Origin: Hybos culiciformis
Taxonomy: Eukaryota; Arthropoda; Insecta; Diptera; Hybotidae
Direction of reading: 5' to 3'
Length of the DNA: 64,000 nt
Assembly: GCA_964007475.1 (NCBI GenBank)
Contig: OZ023273.1
Coordinates: 116,297,812 to 116,361,811, forward strand
Positions 45,931 through 58,010 of this stretch are shown in pieces. The notes below the pieces were generated by a model. The model did not search any database. It was not told the origin of the DNA and worked only from the letters and a program-made list of their open reading frames with translations. Position numbers and translations under genes: made by a program. Position 1 is the stretch's first letter. Each line of letters begins with the position of its first letter.

Positions 45931-48290
45931 ATATAGGAAGAAAAAACACAATTTTTAAGTAAATTTGTATGTTATAAGGTTTGATTTAGAAAGAAAATAG
46001 GAAATAGAAATGCAAAAGTGATGCATTTATTTGCATCAATGAAGATACATCGTATTACAGGCTTATGATCTTATTTGGAACTTTAAGACAAATTTTGGAT
46101 TTATAAGTGACACAGAAATTATTTTTTTCAATCTAAAATATAATTTTTACATGATAATTTAAAAGTGAACATCTAATGCTTTCGCCATTATTTTAGGTCT
46201 TCTCCGACATAGATTAAAAGAAAGGACATTCCCAAGTAGGAATAGGAAAGACTTCGGAAACAGAGGTCTTTAAAAACATTAAAAAATATGTAGAGAAATT
46301 TAATTGGAACGCTCCTTTGTTTTTTGCTATATTTTTCAGTGATAGAACTTTTCAGAATATGATCAAACTAAAAAACTCATCGACGTAATTTTAAATAAAC
46401 AAATTTAAACAATTCGATGACTAAAGAGTCATATCCTTATAAGATGTATCAAGTTTCTGGATATTAGAGACATAAGTGTATAGCTTATATAGTGACATAG
46501 GAATAGAGATAAAGATATTGAACCGAAACAAAATTTCTAAATTCAAAATTAGTTTGAGTAAATGGTATTTTTTTTTTCTAGAGCTGAAGCACTCTGTAAT
46601 CCTGTGTATGACATATTTTTTAATCGAAAAATATGTTAAATTTCACATCAAAGTGAAATCAAATGGAATTAAAATGTTCTTAAAAAATTTAAATCTTTTT
46701 ATAATTTTTTTTTTTTTTTATTCTTTTGCAAAATATAAATAGGATCATAAATTTTAAAAAAAACTTTTGATTTCGTGTTTTACTTTTTTATTTTTTTACC
46801 TAAATAAATCCTTCAATAAATTTTATGAATATTTGATTTTTTTGTATTCATCACGTATTTTGTTTTGATTGTTTTTTTTGTCTTTTTTTTTTCTGTTTTT
46901 GATTATTATTATTTATGTTTATGCAAATAATTTTAAAATTGAAATGTTTATTTTGCTTTTTTATTATTTATGTTTTTTTGTCAAATAATATTATTTTGTT
47001 TGAGAAAAATATTTATTGTTTATTTTTTTTTTTTGCGAATAAACAGAAAAATATTGAAAATCGAATAAAATATTTTCGTGAATATATGTATATAATATGA
47101 AATACCTATTAACCTTATTTTTGGTATGGAAGAAAAGTTCAATCACAATCAATAATATTTTTCAAATCCTTTTTGTATGACAAACAAATACATAAATTTA
47201 TACAAGTATTTTTACAAAGGTATAGACAATGTTAGTTTTCATAGTTCCTATGTTTGGATGATCGACCGTGACGGTCTCGAGGACCATCTACTGTTTTTTT
47301 GCACACACAACAATTTCCCATATCCCGCTCCATCCGAAAACTTTTTTTTTGCACAAATTTCTCCAACACCCCCGTAAAAAATAAATGTATGATGTATTTT
47401 TTTTTAAAATATCAATTGTTTATTACTTCACTCGAGACAATACTTAATTCAAAATCAAGAGCGATTTTGAAAACCATCTACATGTATATTAGTTGGTACC
47501 TATATAATTTCTTTTTTTATATCAATTTCATAAATTTTTATCTATAAAATCTTTTCATATTATTTATCTTAAAAGCACGTCCTATAATAATTCAAAAAAA
47601 AAAAAACTTCTTGCTATATATGAAACAATTGTTCAATAAGCACTTGAAAATCCTTTAAGCAATTTTAGATTTGATTTTGTTTTCCGATAAGTACTTTTTA
47701 CTGTAGTATCATAGAGAAAATTATGTTAATACTTTAGTTAAAAAAAAAAAAAACTTCCACGAAAAAATTGCATCTGTTTTTTATACCAAAACATTTAAAG
47801 TTTATTGACATTTATATATAAATTATGCATAAAAAGACCAATCGTGCTAATTTCAAGAAACTATAGTTAAATGTATTTTCAGGTTAATGAGGTTAAATTC
47901 TAAATATTTTTTAACTCTTTTTTAAAGTCAAGCGCGTATTTATGCTAAACGCAATCTACAAAAAATATTATATTCAATTATCAGAAAAGGAGATAATTAA
48001 TTTGAAATTATTCAAAAATAAAAAATAATTATAATCTCGAATAAAAAATTTTTTCCAACTTATCACTGTTCTAGTTAGTAAGTGGCCTTTATACCATTTT
48101 AATAAAATAAAATTTTGTTAATGGCACAAATAATTATCATAGCACAAAATTTTTTCAATGAATAATGAACACAGTATAAAGAAAAATATTTTGTATACTC
48201 CTCTCATACAGTGTTCGGATTAAACTTATTTTTTAAATGTTTATATTTGCCACCAAGAACGATATTTTTCATTCACTTTAATCATAGACT
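45931..48290. other. Gene-less A+T-rich DNA
   Basis: I see no supported gene. A more balanced patch at about 47240-47380 (GACCGTGACGGTCTCGAGGA and nearby) stands out from its surroundings but matches nothing I recognise and could be an old repeat. Frames at 46476-46742 and 46915-47100 are phenylalanine-, leucine- and isoleucine-rich chance ORFs. Confidence 0.4.
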
Positions 48291-48491
48291 AAGAATACAG
48301 AAAGATGGGAAGCTTCATACAACATTTTTTCAGTCTTTTTTGGTATTTTATTGTGAAGGTGTTAGTAAAACTAAATAAAATTCTTTTCATACATTGATAA
48401 TTATCACGTATTTTATTTTGTTTTACTAACACATTGACTTAAAAATACCAAAAATAATGTTGTATGAAGCTTCCCATCTTTCTGTATTCTT
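48291..48491. repeat. Foldback element, about 201 bp
   Basis: AAGAATACAGAAAGATGGGA then AGCTTCATACAACATT forms the left arm. Its exact complement closes the right arm, ending CTTTCTGTATTCTT. Inner segments also pair (TTTTTGGTATTTTA with AAAAATACC, GTGTTAGTAAAAC with GTTTTACTAACAC), so nearly the whole element can fold. No convincing target duplication. Non-coding. Confidence 0.8.
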
Positions 48492-51400
48492 TATCTATAC
48501 TTTAATATAGAACCATTAAGAAATCATAACATTAAATAATTCATATTTAAACCCTTTTTTCCAAGTTTTTTTTCTTGCAGTCTAAAATAAATAAACAATT
48601 TGACATATAATTTCAAAATGATATTTTTATGTTAAAATAACAACCATTTTTTTCTCAAGGTACAAACCATGGATAAATTTATGGTCAAATAAAGAGATGC
48701 ATAGCTAACGCTGTTTATATTAACATTTTTTTATTTTTTTTTATTTAAGAAAAAAGTGAAATGATGAATGAAGTCTGGATAAATATCGAATAAACACCAC
48801 ACAGCAATAAAATTAAATTTTTACCCCTATTGCTTTATTGCAACTTTAACTATCTGTACCTAATACAGAACGGTTTTATTACGATTCCAATAAGACAAGT
48901 TGAAAAAAAATAAATAAACTTAAAAATTATTTTTAAAGTGTCTTGGATTAAATTTAAACCAAAACTGGAAAAAACAAACTAGAATGTGAACTCAAGTTAG
49001 TTTTTACTCTAAGAATAATAAATTAAAAGACTACATACAAGAAACAAGACTATGTATATAAATATTTAGTTCATAAGGATTTTGACACTGGCTGTTATGT
49101 TGAAGTTTAGAAAATTTCTTTAAAAATTTGTTCGGGATATTTTAACTTAACAAACAGTAGAACCTAACATCCAAATGAAGTATGGTCTTATTATTGGTGG
49201 CTTTATTCAAAAAAACCAACCATTGAACAATTCTACTTTGGAATCAAATAATTCTTGAAATAAAATTCTTCTCAACAAGAATAATAATGTAAAACGAAAA
49301 TATGAAGTTATAAATAGTTTGGTCATAAAGAACGTCTCACAGGTGCAACAATTTGCAATAATTTAAATTTAACCTCAGCTCGTTTTTTTTTATTATTATT
49401 ATTATTATTATTTTGTTTAATGTTTTTACTAAAAATTCCTTTTTCTGTTAAAAATGCTAAAAAAAAAAATCCCAAATTTCTCATAAATATATTCAAAAGC
49501 GTGTAATTCCATGAATAGTTTTTTATTTTGTTAACATCCCATAAAAAACACATAGAATTAAAACTTTAATTTTTAATTCATAGGTATGTATGTGTAGTGA
49601 AAAGAAATAAAAAATTTTCTATTTTTCCAATATAATTTAAGAGACTTTAAAACACCTTGCATAGTTGTACAGTTGTACTACATTACATAGGTAATTCGTA
49701 AATTTTGTGTAAGCAAAAACTTTACAAGTTAAAAATGATCACTGAGCAACATTATTTTATACAAAACTTTCGTGAATAAAACACAAAAAATTATAAATCT
49801 TGGACAACATCCATTCGCTTTAATTTAAAAAAGAAAAACAAATTTTAAGAAAGCTTTACGGCGAAATATTATTAAGTTTTTAATTTTAAAATGTTATAAA
49901 ATCTGTTTAATATTCTTCTAAAAAGATACAAAAGTTATTAATGGCTAATTCGGTAATAATATACCAAAAAGAGGATGGGCAATTTACAAATTAAATTTTT
50001 CAATAAGTCTTATATCTTTTCTGTTAATATATTTTTGAGCAATTACCAATATTAATTTAATTGAAAAATTTGTTTTCAAATAGCGTAACAGTGCATAATG
50101 CATAATAAGAATCTAAATACAAAATTAACTCCTATTTATTTATTTATTTACAACCTAAACAAAAATAAAAGAAAATTATACAAAATTTATAGTTTCAATT
50201 AAAATAAAAATCCCATTTATGAAAAACAGAAATCAATTTCCCTAAATTTTCTTTTATGTGTTTATATACACACAAGCAATATCATAGATTTATTTTTGGA
50301 TTAACTAGGCTTTTTCCTTAAATCTTGTTGGCAATTCGAAAATAAAAAAATATATAAATACTTTAAAACACTTTCTTTTTGATATGTATTTTTATTTTAT
50401 TTCATATAAGATTTAATTTTATTTATTTTCATGAAATTTATTGAATGGAAAATTGCTTTAATTTTCAAATAAAATAAAAATCACTTAATTTTCTTTTTAT
50501 GAATTACGACAGAGCCTAACATTGAATCTTAAATAAATTTATTTACTTTCGGGTCAAAAAAGAAGTTAGACAAAAAAAATATAAAAATTTTTTTTTGTTT
50601 TAACTTTAGTTAAAAGATTTAATTAATTTTATTGTTTAACATTAAATTTTATTACTTAGAAAAATTCAAAGAAGAAAGATTACCATGTTTGTTTACTTAG
50701 TGACACAAAAATGAAAATATAATCAAAAACTTAACCTAATTTTTAATACAGACAATAAAAAGGGTAAACAATACTTGATAAATGAATTGTGGAGCTCGTT
50801 TTCCAAATTTAATTTCATTTTGTTAAGTTTTGTTATTTTGAATATTTTTTGCAAAATATTTCTGGACTAAAATATTCAAATTGCATACACTTGGTATGCT
50901 TAACTTCATCACTATTTTTTATAGTTTTTAAATATAATCTGAAAGCTCCATAAAAATTTCGAAGACGCTAAATTTAATTCGAATAATTTTGTTCATTTCA
51001 AAGAATAAGGACAAAATTGAGTTGCAATTTTTTTGTGTCAAATAAAAAAAATCGTGACTGAATGAAAATTCCTCATAAATTTATTCTGAATACTTTTTGA
51101 TTAAGAACTTTAATATTTAAATAAATATGACTATGATACATATTTTTTATTTAAAAATCATAAATCAATGATAACAAGTTGTCTTTAAATTTATGTCTTC
51201 ATATAAAATTGGTGCAACATTTGCATTTTATTTTGTTAAATGAAGCAGAAATTGCTTCATAAATATTTTCCCAAAAAAATAAAAATAATAATAATAATTT
51301 CTGTAGTGAAAGACTGCATTTCGTCTGGTTTTAAAACCTTTTGGCATACATTTTTTTTCAATATTATACTGTTATAATTCAAAATTATTACAACTTAACC

Positions 51401-51495
51401 TTTTTAATAACATTACATGTGTATTAATACAATTAAATTAATATTAATAGCATTAAGCATTTGTCAAAAATCGGAAACTTTATATTTCTACTTTA
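48492..51495. other. Gene-less A+T-rich DNA
   Basis: I see no supported gene. A short (ATT)n microsatellite lies near 49391-49412 and a similar (AAT)n near 51283-51297. The 76-aa minus-strand frame at 49323-49553 crosses the microsatellite and is not credible. Confidence 0.45.
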
Positions 51496-52034
51496 AGGCC
51501 GGTATTCAACTGAAGATAAAGTACAAGATAAATTTTATCTTGAAAAGGAACATTATTGAGTGAGATAAAAATTTACACTAAATATATTTTGATAAAAACT
51601 ACCTAAACAATTTTATTTTTAATTTACTTACCTCCCAACTTTCATCCATTTTATTTAATTAATTTTACTAATATTATTTTATTTTATTAAATTAAACAAT
51701 TATTTTAATTTTAATATTTTTTACCAATTTCAGTTTAGAAATTATTTTAGTTTCTGATTTTTGTTTGTTTTCGTCAAACAACAAACGTCAAATTCTTTTT
51801 ACACGACCTAATGTCAAAATTTATCTTGAAAATAATGTTCAAAACATTCTTTGCAAGATAAATTTTTGAAATAAAATTTATTTGAGTGAAAATATTTTCA
51901 TACAATTTTTACTCAGATAAATTTCCATTTATCTTCAGTTGGGTACCGATAAATTAAATTCACTCAACTAAAATTTATCTGAGATAAAATTTTATATGAA
52001 AAAGTTGATTTTATCTCCAGTTGAATACCGGCCT
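51496..52034. mobile_element. PIF/Harbinger-like MITE, 539 bp, TTA target duplication
   Basis: The left end is AGGCCGGTATTCAACTGAAG and the right end reads CTCCAGTTGAATACCGGCCT, an inverted repeat with one mismatch in 20. TTA stands directly outside both ends (51493-51495 and 52035-52037). The interior contains several GATAAATTT/AAATTTATC words in both orientations and no ORF of note. TTA duplications with GG-rich termini are typical of PIF/Harbinger. Confidence 0.85.
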
Positions 52035-52037
52035 TTA

Positions 52038-53874
52038 GTTCAAAAAAAACCTAAATGTTGTCCAATTTGTTTTCGTGGAAATTTTCAGCAGATTTTCTTA
52101 TTTAAATTTACTAGATTTTGAAGCTTAGCCCTTGGCATATACTGAACGCAATGGACATGACGGAAATAACACATATAATATTTCAAGATTTTCCATCACT
52201 CTAAGCGGTCAGTATATCTCACGGCGTATAATCATCATTTTGTTCAGTTTAGAAACATTTATATTTAAAATAAAAAAAAATATAAAATAAGTTAAGAATG
52301 CCGTTTTGGCATATAGATCTAGATAAAATTAACAATTTTTTTATTCAATTATTTTGGAAACATTCCATTTTACTTCGCTAAATTTTGTTCTTTTCATTTA
52401 ATATGAAAAAAAAATTGTGTGAATTTTTAATTTTTTGTTCAAATAAAATACCAAAATAGAGATATCTGTCAATAATTCAAAAAGACATTGTCATTATTGC
52501 CAATTTTTTTTTTTATTTTGATAAAAAGGATAATGAACTGAAGTAGTAAATGTTTTTATAATAAAAAATTTAATTATGAATTAATTTTAATTTTTGTACG
52601 ATATTGTTTGTACAACACTATATAGCAAAATATGAATACTAATCTGGTGTTCCAATAACGATTTCTTTTTATTTATTAACAGAAAATGGAAACCAAAGAA
52701 ATTTTAATTTTTAGAATGAAATTAATCATTCATCATTTTGGGATAACATATTTAGCCATAAAAAATCTATTTATGTATGTTTACAACACTCCTTAATCAG
52801 CCAAAACAAAAAGAAAAACTTTTTATTCAACACCATCAAAACGTAAACGCTTTAATAGCTTTACTTTAATTTCTTTTTGTCATTGCTCATTATACTTTAA
52901 AAACAATTATTTTATTTTTAAAAAGTCAATTAGCATAAAAAATATTAAAAAAATAATGTTTTATTTAAACCCATTTATTTAAGGAAAAAAAAACTTTTCG
53001 AAAAAATTCTAAAATTAATTTAATTATGAAAGGATTTTTATTCTCTGTTTCACATGTAGATATCATTAAATTTCTTGGGGAAAATATTTTATGGCAAAAA
53101 AAAACATATTACATTACAAAGCCCTCTTTTATAAAGTATACATATTATACTTTTTTAACATTTTTCATAAAATTCTTTATTATTATTTTAATTTTCTAAC
53201 TAAAAATAATAAAACATTTTATTTAGATCTCAAAAATAAATAAATTTAAAATCCCTTCTGATTTTTATTTTTTGAATGTTTTTTTTTTTACTTTTTTAGA
53301 AATAGAAACCATGTACCAAATTATACAAAAAACAATAAAAATATTTTGATAAATCCTTTAAAATAATAAATTTTGGTTTTTTTAAATACAAGCTATATGT
53401 AAAAGAAATATAATAAAAATTAAAAAAAAAAAGAACTTTAAAACTTAATTATATATAATTAATGAGCCAATTGGGAACTAAAGCTAAAGCCCTGATTTTC
53501 AGCATACAATTTTTTTTTTGATTTTTACATTTTTGCCGATGTTAGAAAAGCAGTGCAGAATAGAAATTGATTCAAATACATAATTCTGCATCAGTTTGAA
53601 GCAAATTACAATAATATCTGAGCTAATATATTTCTTTTTATTATTAAGTAAATACTATTCAATATTTTTAAGGACGTACTAAGGAACCTGTAAAAAATTA
53701 GTGTCTTAAAAAAAATAAAATAAAACATTGCTCTTTTATATTTTTATAAGTTTTAACAATTTATTTAAAATTATGTAAATAGTTTTATCCAGATAAAAAA
53801 AAAAAAAAACTTTATAACATATAATTTCGGAATAATATATTAATTCAAATTTTATTATTTTAAATACCTACTTA
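52038..53874. other. Gene-less A+T-rich DNA
   Basis: No gene, clear repeat or RNA is visible. The sequence is dominated by homopolymer-rich A+T DNA. Confidence 0.45.
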
Positions 53875-54047
53875 ATATCGCACACCACAATCGAGTATAT
53901 TGTAAGTCAAAAATGCAACTTTTCAGGAGAGCATTTTAAAGATTTTATATTTTCTTTTGCTTCTTTCTTCCATTTTGTTATAGATAGAATTATGTTTTTA
54001 CCCTTAAAAGGCGCGGAAAATAGCACTTAACAAACATAATTATATAC

Positions 54048-55355
54048 CATACTTGGCCAAACTGCATGCGGCTCTCGTTCTTCCTCACTGCGGCTCTAGC
54101 CACGTTCGAAAAAATATTGTTTAAAATTGTTTTTAAAAAATACGATTTAAAAAAAAAGGGTTGGGGTCTTAATTCTGTATTGTATAATTCTGTATACCAA
54201 AATTCTGTTTAGCAAAATTCTGTATTAACAAAATTCTGTATTTCATAATTCTGTATAGAAAAAATTCTGTTTGACAAAATACTGTATTGTAAAATTCTGT
54301 GTTGCAAAATTCTGTATTGCAAAATTCTGTATTTCAAAATTCTGTATTGGAAAAATAAAACAAGCGCGCATAATATTTAATTTTATTTTTCCAATACAGA
54401 AATATGTACGTAGATTTTTTTATGTAAATGTAAACTAAATTTAAATTCAATCAACCGATTTTTTTTTTGTTTTCAGTTAAAATTAGCGAAAAATAATCGT
54501 TATCAAAACTTGACGAATTTTGATAAGAATAGGACAGCTACAGAGAATCAAAAAAAAATTATAGCACGGTACCTATTGTTAGAAAATTTTTTTGATATGA
54601 TTTTTGTTATTATAATTTGTACATCATATTAAATTTATTGAATATTAAAAAAAGAGTTATCTAATTAACAAAATTTGTTATATATAAAAAAAGATAATAA
54701 TTATCTCCGTTTTTAGTTTTTACTATAAGTGAATTTTGTCCATACAGAATTTTGATGTAGCAGAATTTTACTGTAGCAGAATTTTGTCAAACAGAATTTT
54801 CTACATACAGAATTTATTCATAAAATTTTTTACAATACAGAATTTTGCAATCCAGAATTTTTTTTGTTGTACAATATTTTGCAACAAAGAATTTTGCAAT
54901 ACAGAATTTCGACCCGATCCCAAAAAAAAACCGTTTTCTTATGTAATGTATTGGTTGTCATATAATTTTTTTTATACATAAATAAACATATGCATGCGAA
55001 TTTTTTTAAATAAATTATGAATGAATATAAACATAAATGCGAAGAATGACAATAAAGAGAGTTTACATTTCGTCGGTCTCGTTTGTCCTATATTGTAGAA
55101 AAATTATAAAAAACTTAAATTTTAATATGTTCAAAGTTAGAAGTCGAAAGCTCATAAATTATCCGCAAGACTATTTCCATTTTCCACAAAGTACCAAAAT
55201 GTACTAAAAAAAAAGGAAAAAAAAAATTCAAATCCAGCAGTTTCGTGATTTTTGAATGAGACCGACGATATTTAAAACAATTTCTAATTGCGGCTCTCGA
55301 CAATTCTGATTTTTGTAATTTCGGCTCCTGTCGGGATAAAGTCTGGCCACCCCTG
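54048..55355. mobile_element. hAT element, 1.3 kb, perfect 8-bp target duplication
   Basis: TTATATAC flanks both ends exactly (54040-54047 and 55356-55363). The right terminus is AGTCTGGCCACCCCTG, whose complement CAGGGGTGGCCAGACT is a classic hAT end. The left terminus is the related but mutated CATACTTGGCCAAACT. Subterminal GCGGCTCTCG-type words occur at both ends in opposite orientation (54068 and about 55292). No transposase is present. The foldback array at 54158-54921 is nested within. Confidence 0.85.
54158..54921. repeat. Foldback element with inverted arrays of an ATTCTGT-containing motif
   Basis: On the left (about 54171-54351) roughly 12 variants of AAAATTCTGTATTGC are repeated every 14-17 bases. 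On the right (about 54742-54910) about ten copies of the complement (GCAATACAGAATTTT) follow. The outer ends also match inversely: GGGTTGGGGTCTTAATTCTG left, GAATTTCGACCCGATCCC right. A small hairpin (ATTGGAAAAATAAAA...TTTTATTTTTCCAAT) lies after the left array. The 81-aa ORF at 54736-54981 just reads the array. Confidence 0.82.
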
Positions 55356-55439
55356 TTATATACATTTAACAATTATGTTGAAAAAAAAAAGTAGTGGGAT
55401 AAAATAACATACTAGATTGGGCAAGATAAGCACTAAGTT

Positions 55440-55960
55440 GTTGTATGTCGTCTTACAACCACAATATCAAAAATATGTGCAAAATTAAAATGGTAAGTAC
55501 ACTTACAACATTGTTGATTGAACACTCTTTTGTACCAGTTCCAAATGTAAATATTGTACCTATTACTTACAACATTGCTTAAATATTTATCATTTATTTA
55601 AAAATGTTGTAACTAATACATACAATATGACTAGTTCTGGAAAATACAAGCTTATTCTATCGTAAGAAGACTTACAAAATTAAATGTATAATGTATTCCG
55701 ATCATTAATATTGTATGTTGACTTACAATACATTCTACTTTAAATTTTACTTGCCAGTATATTGTAAGTATACTCACAACATAATAGATCGGACTTTTTG
55801 AAGAAAAGGTCCAATATTGTAAGTGGTTTTTGGTTCATAACTTTTGAGGGAGATGTCGCAGGAACACCATGTTTTTAGGGTGGATGCGTTGCCAAATAAT
55901 CTTTTTAGTTTTAATATAGTTCGATTAGGTTGTAAGTCGACTTACAATACACTCGAAAGG
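55440..55960. repeat. Cluster of palindromic GTAAGTNNACTTAC words
   Basis: About nine copies of TTGTAAGT and/or its complement ACTTACAA lie here, several arranged as palindromes with a two-base centre: GTAAGTACACTTAC at about 55494, GTAAGAAGACTTAC at about 55662, and the perfect GTAAGTCGACTTAC at 55933-55946. The same word is in both TIRs of the outer element, so these may be subterminal binding sites for its transposase. Confidence 0.65.
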
Positions 55961-55973
55961 GGTGTGCGATATA

Positions 55974-57140
55974 TAACTAAATACAACATACACACGTACT
56001 TAAATAACTTTCTTTTATGCTAAAAAAATCCAATATTGAAAATAGAATTACATATATACTTTGTTAAACATGAATCTGTGGTGGCGGCGCGACATAGAGA
56101 AAAATAGTTTATAGTTAACACCGGCAGGACGTTAAACATATTTTTTATTTTCAGCCTTTTGATTTTTTATCCGCCACTTTAATGCAAAAGCTGTTTAAAA
56201 TAGTTGCTATATTTTTTAAATATTATCTTGTATTGAGGCGAAAATAAACAAATTTTTCTCTCATCAATAATTTTCATCTTAAGGCAATTTCTAAATAGGT
56301 GAAAATTATTTCATAAATACTCGCGATCCTCGGTCCAAACCACAAAAATAATAAATATAATCCAAAGAATATTTCTTAAAACAATAAGAAGGTTCGCATA
56401 CAATTTCTTAGATATGAAGAGATAGACGAAATAAATTGTTTGTCCTTTTCCAGACAGCTCAAGCATATCAAATTCAAAGTTTTTATCAAAATATTTTTTT
56501 TTTAACAATTTTAGTTATTGAAAATTTAAATTGATTTTCTATAACGAAAAACTTTAAATAAAGAGGAAACAACTTTGCATATTACATCAAGTTGAGTCAA
56601 GAGTTCGAAAAAAGAAATTTAATTATTCTTTTTAGATCTTGTTTCATTAAATATTTAAGTTTTTAAGAAAGAAATCATCATTGTAAATATATGAAGTTAC
56701 ATTTATTCCAAAAGCCCTCATTGGTTGTAGAACAATAAATTTTAATTAAAACTCAATCAAAAAATAAAATATAAACATTGATTTCTAAAAAATTTACTAA
56801 TTTCCATAATTATAATTCATATCATATTATTCATTTTTAAATTGTTATTATGTTTACCATAATTTTAATTATTATTCTATGTAAATGTATATTGACTTTA
56901 TTTTTAATAATTTATGAGCAATTATTGCTTTAATAAAGTGTAAAAATATAGTATATATATGTATAATTATGAATGTATGTAATTTTTTTTAACGAAATTT
57001 TTCCTTTAATTAGATTATTTTAATTCAATTTTTGCTTAAAATTATATAATTTTGTTTTTCATATATTTATGAGTATAATTAGTATTTATTAAATTCATAA
57101 ATATGTTAAGCTCAAATATAATATAATATAGAAAAATTAC
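55974..57140. other. Spacer with one weak hydrophobic frame
   Basis: The only frame of interest is 56311-56508 (minus), containing NFEFDMLELSGKGQTIYFVY and a hydrophobic C-terminus. It could be the last exon of the same unknown minus-strand gene as 57141-57347, but I cannot link the two by splice sites. Otherwise nothing is visible. Confidence 0.3.
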
Positions 57141-57347
57141 TCTCATAAAATTGAACGTAAAATTATCTGCAGAATTATTATTTTGTAATGAATATTTATT
57201 ATTGTGATTTGATAGGAAGAAAAGTAATCTCTCTTCAAATGGAGCACATATATAATGCCCTTCCAAATTTAACTCATTGAAAACTTTCTGCTTGCTCCAA
57301 AAATCATGAACAATATCAAAATAGGGATGTATAATTGTTTGTGTCAA
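57141..57347 (-). CDS. Candidate internal exon, unknown protein
   Basis: This minus-strand segment of 69 open codons is bounded by a plausible acceptor (TTCTATAG) and donor (AGA|GTAATT). It reads HPYFDIVHDFWSKQKVFNEL then NLEGHYICAPFEERLLFFLS, with amino-acid usage unlike the poly-K/N/I chance frames nearby. I do not recognise it and no neighbouring exon is convincing. It lies 0.7 kb downstream of the ANKRD29-like gene on the same strand but is not part of that family. It may be a gene fragment or chance. Confidence 0.28.
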
Positions 57348-57928
57348 CTATAGAATTGAGACCACTAAAATTTTCTTTGCCATCTAAACTCGTTCGATGG
57401 AATTGTATTTTACACACGCATATGCTTATAAAATAGTTCTTTGGCTTGATTTTATTTTTTTTATATCTGAGAGTATTAATTCTTTCTAAATATCAAAATC
57501 ATCAGATATTTGAACGCAACATATTCAAAAATTTGTTTATTATGAATAAAAATAATAATTAAAGCACGTCCTTCGGGATAAAATTCTTAAATAATGGACT
57601 CAATTAAATTATAATTGAATAAAACTTTTAGATACGGTCATTATAAATAAAAATTAAAATTTGTATTTAAATTTGTAAACAAATGTCAACAATATTACTT
57701 ATACATTAAGACCGAAAAGTACATTATTAGATGAGGCAATTTTATGATTTTTCGAAATAATATAAATAAACTCGGAAGGCTGTTTATGGCCGATTTGTTT
57801 ACTTTAAAATTCTTGCAAATACCCTTCAATTCAATCGAATTGGCATTTTAAAGTTAATGCTGTATCCAGATTTTTCTTTAAATTATTACACTGAAATTGC
57901 ATATTATGTCTTCCATTAGAATTTAGAG

Positions 57929-57934
57929 TTTATT
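57929..57934 (-). promoter_or_regulatory. Putative polyadenylation signal of the ankyrin gene
   Basis: AATAAA on the minus strand, about 77 bases after the stop codon at 58011-58013. Such hexamers are common in A+T-rich DNA, so only its position supports it. Confidence 0.4.
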
Positions 57935-58010
57935 AACAATTTCTCTTATAATGTTAAATAGATCTATCTAAAGAATTTTTCGAAAATATTTTTTCTATCT
58001 ATTTGAAACA

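Larger units (their letters stand above)
53875..55973. mobile_element. Outer TIR element hosting a nested hAT element
   Basis: Near the left end ATATCGCACACC is followed by TCGAGTATATTGTAAGTC. Near the right end GACTTACAATACACTCGA precedes GGTGTGCGATAT. These are inverted repeats of about 33 bp with a variable spacer of four to six bases. A hAT element (54048-55355) interrupts it; without that the element is about 0.8 kb. No transposase is visible, and the exact ends and target duplication are uncertain. Its right half is full of GTAAGT/ACTTAC words (separate entry). Superfamily unknown. Confidence 0.65.

Noticed and set aside
47722..47750. ATGTTAATACTTTAGTTA followed by poly-A, also present in the right long TIR near 45684
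   Set aside because: The match is about 25 bases and A-rich. It could be a relic of the same element, but is too short to claim.
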